Below, piece by piece: positions 5,538 through 8,953 of a DNA stretch of 8,953 nucleotides (within the stretch, counting starts at the first letter, position 1; each line of letters opens with the position of its first letter). The notes under the pieces are model-generated. The model saw only the letters and a list, made by a program, of their open reading frames with translations. It had not been told where the DNA came from and ran no database searches. Position numbers and translations under genes: made by a program. The stretch comes from Candidatus Omnitrophota bacterium. GTDB lineage: Bacteria; Omnitrophota; Gorgyraeia; JAHIPI01. The stretch covers positions 1-8,953 of the forward strand of contig JAUWWU010000028.1 of assembly GCA_030616695.1 (NCBI GenBank), in the 5' to 3' direction.

Positions 5538-6464
5538 ATGAAGCAGGGTATACCGAACATCGGGCAGATGCTTGAGCGATGCACTCTGTGTCCGAGAGAG
5601 TGCGCGGTAAACAGGAATAAGGGGGCTGAGGGTTTTTGCAGGGCGGGCAGTAAAATAGAGGTCTCGGCCGCCCATTTACATTTTGGCGAAGAGCCGCCCA
5701 TATCCGGCACTAACGGTTCCGGCACGATCTTTTTTAACCATTGCAATATGCGCTGCGTCTATTGCCAGAACTATCAATTCAGCCAGTTAGAGGACGGAAA
5801 GGAGTTCGGCTCCGACAGACTTGCGGACACGATGCTTTCTCTGCAGAAACAAAACGCCCATAACATTAATCTGGTAACGCCTACGCATTATGCGGCGCAT
5901 ATTATAAACGCTATCCTTCCGGCGAGGAGAAACGGATTGGATACCCCTATCGTATACAATACAAGCGGCTATGAGAAGGTAGAAACGCTCAAATTATTAG
6001 ATGGCCTGGTAGATATTTATCTTGTAGATATGCGCTACGGCGAAAATCGCGCTGCGGCCGAATATTCGTCCGCGCCCGATTACGTTGAGATAAATAGAGC
6101 AGCCGTAAAAGAGATGCACAGGCAGACGGGCGGTTTAAAGCTGACAAAGGCCGGAGTAGCTGAAAGAGGCGTTATAATAAGGCACCTTGTGCTTCCCGGC
6201 GGCCTGAGTGGCACGGAAAGCATATTTAAATTCATAGCGGAGGAACTCGGAAAGGATACGTATATTTCCTTTATGAGCCAATATTATCCTGCCTACAAAG
6301 CGAGAGATTACAGCGCAATATCGCGCAGGATCAATAAAAAGGAATATGACCGGGCGCTGTCGTTGCTTTATAAATATGACTTAAAAAACGGCTGGGTGCA
6401 GCAATATATGGGCGGCGCCGTAGATTCAGATTTCGCCGGCACAAATATCGAACCTGATGTTTAG
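5538..6464 (+). CDS. Radical SAM protein, PflX type (pyruvate-formate-lyase-activating-enzyme-like)
   Basis: A 308-aa radical SAM enzyme. The cluster-binding CX3CX2C is CNMRCVYC (C69, C73, C76), preceded by the family hallmark GTIFFNHCN. The N-terminus has a second cysteine set, CTLCPRECAVNR and EGFCRAG (C15, C18, C22, C34), typical of PflX-like proteins and able to bind another metal or cluster. Later motifs are LVTPTHY, PIVYNTSGYE, YLVDMRYG, VIIRHLVLPGG and FMSQYYPAYKA. The glycyl-radical partner, if any, is not in the window, and PflX-type proteins lack a proven substrate. I place the start at ATG 5538 because AGGG (5527-5530) is then 7 nt upstream; ATG 5532 would leave 1 nt and GTG 5508 lies in a terminator stem. 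No separate promoter is evident. Confidence 0.88.
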   Translation: MKQGIPNIGQMLERCTLCPRECAVNRNKGAEGFCRAGSKIEVSAAHLHFGEEPPISGTNGSGTIFFNHCNMRCVYCQNYQFSQLEDGKEFGSDRLADTMLSLQKQNAHNINLVTPTHYAAHIINAILPARRNGLDTPIVYNTSGYEKVETLKLLDGLVDIYLVDMRYGENRAAAEYSSAPDYVEINRAAVKEMHRQTGGLKLTKAGVAERGVIIRHLVLPGGLSGTESIFKFIAEELGKDTYISFMSQYYPAYKARDYSAISRRINKKEYDRALSLLYKYDLKNGWVQQYMGGAVDSDFAGTNIEPDV

Positions 6465-6487
6465 GCCCCTGACTTCAGGATTTGCTA

Positions 6488-6516
6488 TTGACTTAATATA
6501 GGATTAATTGTATATT
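6488..6516 (+). promoter_or_regulatory. Sigma-70 promoter of the entericidin-like gene (and probably lpxA)
   Basis: A -35 TTGACT (6488-6493), a 17-nt spacer and -10 TATATT (6511-6516) are present. The start site would be about 6523, leaving a leader of roughly 20 nt that consists mainly of the Shine-Dalgarno. With no terminator before lpxA, it likely drives the following envelope genes too. Confidence 0.75.
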
Positions 6517-6541
6517 AGCTATATATTTGGGAGGTAATTAT

Positions 6542-6697
6542 ATGGGTATGTATTGTAAAAGATTGATTTTGGCGCTTTTTGCGGCGGCCTTAATGCTCCA
6601 GCTCTCCGGCTGCGGAGAGACTTTTCAGGGCGTAGGTAAAGATACGCGAAGAGTGGGCCAGGGCATAAAGACGATATTTGTAAGGGATGGCGAATAA
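6542..6697 (+). CDS. Small entericidin-like lipoprotein
   Basis: A 51-aa lipoprotein. The N-terminus is a lipoprotein signal: MGMYCKR, then the hydrophobic LILALFAAALMLQ, then the lipobox LSGC with the lipidated Cys at residue 24. The mature part, about 28 residues (CGETFQGVGKDTRRVGQGIK and a short tail), has the C-x-T-F/x-G-x-G-x-D-x(4)-G-x-x-I pattern of the entericidin EcnA/EcnB family, tiny membrane lipoproteins linked in E. coli to a toxin/antidote pair. Elsewhere in bacteria the role is unclear, and only one copy is present here. GGGAGG (6529-6534) lies 7 nt before the ATG, and a good promoter precedes it. lpxA starts 18 nt after its stop, hinting at joint expression of two envelope components. 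Confidence 0.85.
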   Translation: MGMYCKRLILALFAAALMLQLSGCGETFQGVGKDTRRVGQGIKTIFVRDGE

Positions 6698-6715
6698 TTT
6701 TAGTCGAGGTGGAGT

Positions 6716-7489
6716 TTGTCAATACACCCTACGGCCGTTGTAAATCCCGGTGCTGAAATAGCCGGTGATGTTGAAGTGGGCCCGTATGCCGTAATCGAAG
6801 ACAATGTCAAGATAGGGCCGCGGGTCAAGATATGGGCCAATGCCTATATATGCAGCTTTACAGAAATCGGGGAGGATTCCGAGATCCATATGGGGGCGGT
6901 TATCGGGCACTTTCCCCAGGACCTTTCCTTCAGGAAAAAAAGAAGCCGTCTTATCATAGGCAAGCGCAATATAATCCGTGAGTATGCTACGATTCACAGG
7001 GGCACGCAGCCGGATTCCGCCACAATCATAGGTGATGACAATTTCATCATGGGCTTTGTGCATATCGGCCACAATTGCCGGCTCGGAAATAATATCGTAA
7101 TCGCAAATACCACTATCCTGGGCGGATATGTAGAGGTTGAGGATAAAGCCTTTATATCCGGGTATGTCGCCGTGCATCAGTTTGTAAGAATAGGCGCCAT
7201 ATCGATGGTAGCCGGACAATGCCGCGTCACCAGGGATGTCCCCCCTTATATGCTCGCAAAGGGAGAATCAAGGATATACGGTTTGAATGTGATAGGCCTG
7301 AAGAGGGCCGGCTTTTCACAGGAGGAGCGGAATAAAATAAAAAGGGCCCATAAGATTATTTATAAATCAGGTTACAGACTATCGCAGGCGATAGAGGAAC
7401 TTGAAAAGGCCGATCTCGGCAGGGAAGTCAGGCATTTAACGGATTTTTTGAAGAAGCATTCAAAAAGAGGCCTTTCCGCCCATATCTAA
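6716..7489 (+). CDS. lpxA: Acyl-[ACP]--UDP-N-acetylglucosamine O-acyltransferase
   Basis: The first enzyme of lipid A synthesis; it moves a 3-hydroxyacyl chain from ACP to UDP-GlcNAc in the cytoplasm. The 257-aa length is normal. Residues 1 to about 180 form the left-handed beta-helix of hexapeptide repeats (IHPTAVVNPGAEIAGDVEVG onward). Residues HIGHNC (116-121) hold the catalytic His (H119) and its partner H116. Other family marks are PQDL (67-70), ATIHRGT (91-97), AVHQF, RVTRDVPPYMLAKGE and GLNVIGLKRAGFS, with a helical C-terminus ending TDFLKKHSKRGL. I chose TTG 6716: AGGTGGAG lies just upstream, giving the usual MSIHPTA start, and no ATG or GTG fits. No fabZ, lpxD or lpxB is adjacent, so the usual lpx cluster is split here. 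Confidence 0.95.
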   Translation: MSIHPTAVVNPGAEIAGDVEVGPYAVIEDNVKIGPRVKIWANAYICSFTEIGEDSEIHMGAVIGHFPQDLSFRKKRSRLIIGKRNIIREYATIHRGTQPDSATIIGDDNFIMGFVHIGHNCRLGNNIVIANTTILGGYVEVEDKAFISGYVAVHQFVRIGAISMVAGQCRVTRDVPPYMLAKGESRIYGLNVIGLKRAGFSQEERNKIKRAHKIIYKSGYRLSQAIEELEKADLGREVRHLTDFLKKHSKRGLSAHI

Positions 7490-7503
7490 TAAAAGGAACG
7501 GAG

Positions 7504-7607
7504 ATGAGCGACGGTATTATCCGGGAAGATTTCTCGATAAACCCGAGGAGGTCGCCGATATCCTAAGAAAATTTTATAAGAAAAAGAAAACCCACAGGTG
7601 CAAATGA
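7504..7607 (+). pseudogene. Probable frameshifted tiny gene between lpxA and the Lys-rich gene
   Basis: AAAGGA (7492-7497) lies 6 nt before ATG 7504, so a ribosome should start here. The direct frame gives MSDGI and stops at TAA 7564-7566 after 20 codons. One frame over, from about 7515, there is a smooth protein-like reading, YYPGRFLDKPEEVADILRK followed by a basic FYKKKKTHRCK, ending at TGA 7605-7607. Restoring one base near 7513-7514 would join them into a protein of about 34 aa beginning MSDG-YYPGRF. This suggests a frameshift mutation, a sequencing error or, less likely, programmed shifting. The product is unrecognised; its basic Cys-containing tail is notable. Confidence 0.35.
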
Positions 7608-7622
7608 GAACGGAGGAAAAAG

Positions 7623-8003
7623 ATGGTAAAGAGAAAAAATGTCACGCAGGAAGATTTAAAGAAGTTTTTCGAAAAGACAAAAAAGAAGCTGGATAAGCTC
7701 GGAAAAGAGACAAGGGTCTGGATGAAGAAGGGCGAAGCCGAACTATCGAAGCTTTCCAAGATGGGAAAGCTTGAGCTCGACATAGTTAATCTGAATATTA
7801 AAAGGGAAAGGCTGCTTAAAGATATCGGAAAAAGGGTAGTCGAGCACGGCCTTAGCGAAGAGATCGGCGATCCGGCCATAAAAGATATGTGCGGCAAGGC
7901 AAAGACCATGACGGCGGACTCCAAGAAAAAAAAGAAAGAAATATCCATGGTCGGAAAAAGGTTTTTAAAAGGCAAACCGGCCGGCATTAAAAGCAAGCAA
8001 TAA
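7623..8003 (+). CDS. Lysine-rich coiled-coil-type hypothetical protein
   Basis: I do not recognise this 126-aa protein. About a quarter of its residues are Lys (roughly 31). It has no signal peptide or membrane segment, so it is probably cytoplasmic. Residues 8-75 look almost wholly helical with heptad-like spacing (EDLKKFFEKTKKKLDKLG, then ELSKLSKMGKLELDIVNLNI), consistent with a coiled coil. A short GLSEEIGDPAIKDMCGKAKT section follows, then a KKKKK run (101-105) and a basic tail, GKRFLKGKPAGIKSKQ. The charge could suit nucleic-acid or membrane-surface binding, but that is speculation. GGAGG (7612-7616) is 6 nt before the ATG. It lies between lpxA and an AsmA-like gene with short spacers, probably in the same transcript. 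Confidence 0.75.
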   Translation: MVKRKNVTQEDLKKFFEKTKKKLDKLGKETRVWMKKGEAELSKLSKMGKLELDIVNLNIKRERLLKDIGKRVVEHGLSEEIGDPAIKDMCGKAKTMTADSKKKKKEISMVGKRFLKGKPAGIKSKQ

Positions 8004-8020
8004 GCCTTTCGTAATCAGAC

Positions 8021-8953
8021 ATGCTTAAGAAGCTGTTTATTTTTATATTAATAGTTGCCTTAGTCGTTTCGGCCGCCCTTGCCGCTGCGTCCCGTTTTTT
8101 AAAACCTTTTCTAAAAGAAAAGTTTTTGGCTGCGGCAGAAGCCGGCCTTGGAAGAGAAATAGGATTATCAGGCTTTGACGTAAGCCTTTTAAAGGGTATT
8201 GTCCTTTTAAAAGGTTTTGAAGTAAATAACCCCGCCCCGATAAGATATTACAGCTCTGCCGCCGCAGGCGAAATAACCCTGGATATTGATTTACCGGCCA
8301 CTATTTTTCTGAGGAAGCCGGTATTCGAAGAGATATCCGTAAAGGACCTCGCATTACGCCTGAAAAATATAAAAAGGCCCCTCCCGCCTGCCGAAACAAC
8401 ACCGCTTTCACGCGAGGCTTCCGGAACAAAGGCGCTCCTTATACCGCAAGGCCTGCCGAAGGATGTATATATAAAAAGATTGTCGCTGGAGAATTCCGAA
8501 TTTATTTTTGAGGACCACCTTAACGCCCCGTCGCCCATTACCATGGGATTTGTAGATGTTAACGGGGAATTGGGCGACATTACCTTGCCATTAAGCGATA
8601 AAGGCCTTTTTAAGGGAACCGTTTCTTTGGCAGGCCGGCTTAACTCCGCGCATGAAGGAGAGTTTAAAATAGACGGCTCTTTTGCAAAGTCCGGAGATGA
8701 GCTTGATTTTGATTTAGACATCGATCTGGACGGCATCAGCCTAACGAGATTCTCGCCTTATTACGAACAGACCCCTTTTGTAATATTAAAGGAAGCGAAG
8801 GTGGATCTGCGCTCGGAGGCATCCTGCGAAAAGAACCATTTAAACGCGGTTCAGAATGCACGTATTTACGATATCAAGCTGAACGAGATGAAGCCTACCG
8901 ACCAGGACAGGCTTTTCGGGCTTCCGGCCAAGACCGTAATAGAATTTTTTAAA
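8021..8953 (+). CDS. AsmA/DUF748-like envelope protein, N-terminal part (partial, runs off window)
   Basis: The frame is open for 311 codons to the last base of the window, so the 3' end is missing. Residues 5-24 form one hydrophobic anchor after MLKK (LFIFILIVALVVSAALAAA), without a convincing cleavage site. This fits an inner-membrane protein with a large periplasmic part. The following stretch, LGREIGLSGFDVSLLKGIV (43-61) then LKGFEVNNP, resembles the opening of AsmA/DUF748 proteins, as does the later repeated beta-rich pattern (for example DGSFAKSGDELDFDLDIDLD). Such proteins are linked to outer-membrane assembly and lipid transport between membranes, which would suit the nearby lpxA and lipoprotein. 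ATG 8021 is the first possible start after an in-frame TAA at 8012-8014; no good Shine-Dalgarno is seen, so it may depend on translation of the gene ending 17 nt upstream. Confidence 0.8.
   Translation, partial: MLKKLFIFILIVALVVSAALAAASRFLKPFLKEKFLAAAEAGLGREIGLSGFDVSLLKGIVLLKGFEVNNPAPIRYYSSAAAGEITLDIDLPATIFLRKPVFEEISVKDLALRLKNIKRPLPPAETTPLSREASGTKALLIPQGLPKDVYIKRLSLENSEFIFEDHLNAPSPITMGFVDVNGELGDITLPLSDKGLFKGTVSLAGRLNSAHEGEFKIDGSFAKSGDELDFDLDIDLDGISLTRFSPYYEQTPFVILKEAKVDLRSEASCEKNHLNAVQNARIYDIKLNEMKPTDQDRLFGLPAKTVIEFFK

Noticed and set aside
6468..6479. CCTG/CAGG hairpin after the radical SAM gene as a terminator
   Set aside because: Only 4-5 weak base pairs with a tiny loop and no T-run follow.
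6719..7219. 166-aa minus-strand frame opposite lpxA
   Set aside because: It is fully inside the lpxA hexapeptide-repeat region, whose regular codon pattern keeps the opposite strand open by chance.
8248..8736. 162-aa minus-strand frame
   Set aside because: It lies opposite an uninterrupted 311-codon plus-strand frame with a membrane anchor and AsmA-like opening, so it is a shadow.

Overview
The window reads as a compact stretch of chromosome from a diderm (Gram-negative) bacterium, probably an uncultured lineage. An outer-membrane-type beta-barrel with a signal peptide, an LpxA acyltransferase (lipid A synthesis), an entericidin-like lipoprotein and an AsmA/DUF748-like envelope protein all point to an LPS-bearing double membrane. 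The gene mix, the heavy use of ATA and AGG codons and the moderate GC content remind me of Candidatus Omnitrophota (OP3) genomes. That assignment is an inference from memory, not something the sequence proves. All convincing genes lie on the + strand.

Layout. (1) 2-2373 is a tight core-metabolism and information run: the C-terminal end of pyruvate phosphate dikinase, an RpoD-type sigma factor 3 nt later, adenine phosphoribosyltransferase 3 nt later, and tRNA-Arg(CCT) starting 1 nt after the apt stop. (2) 2374-2594 has no gene but holds two strong nested or abutting inverted-repeat structures. (3) 2595-3239 encodes a PHP-domain phosphoesterase. (4) 3240-3513 holds a near-consensus promoter followed by a roughly 200-nt structured leader with an intrinsic-terminator-like hairpin. 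It lies ahead of a 479-aa porin-like protein (3514-4953), which has its own terminator. (5) 5009-5073 carries three copies of a GGGGACAGACACC-type repeat of the kind I associate with RAYT/REP-like elements. (6) 5084-5524 is a self-contained unit: promoter, 104-aa DUF4870-like membrane protein, terminator. (7) 5538-6464 encodes a PflX-type radical SAM protein. (8) 6488-8953 begins with a promoter, then an entericidin-like 51-aa lipoprotein, lpxA, a probably frameshifted tiny gene, a lysine-rich 126-aa protein, and the start of an AsmA/DUF748-like protein that runs off the window.

How it fits together. Three promoters are visible (TTGACA-16-TATACT, TTGACA-17-TATACT, TTGACT-17-TATATT). They match the specificity expected of a housekeeping-type sigma factor like the one encoded here, which keeps the Gln and Thr of the -10-recognising helix. 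The second half of the window is dominated by envelope functions. The most promising undescribed element is the porin leader: promoter, GAAA-capped hairpin, perfect 18-nt palindrome, terminator hairpin and short overlapping reading frames. It looks like a cis-acting attenuator or a small RNA and matches no riboswitch class I can recognise. No transposase, CRISPR array, phage gene or defence system is visible.
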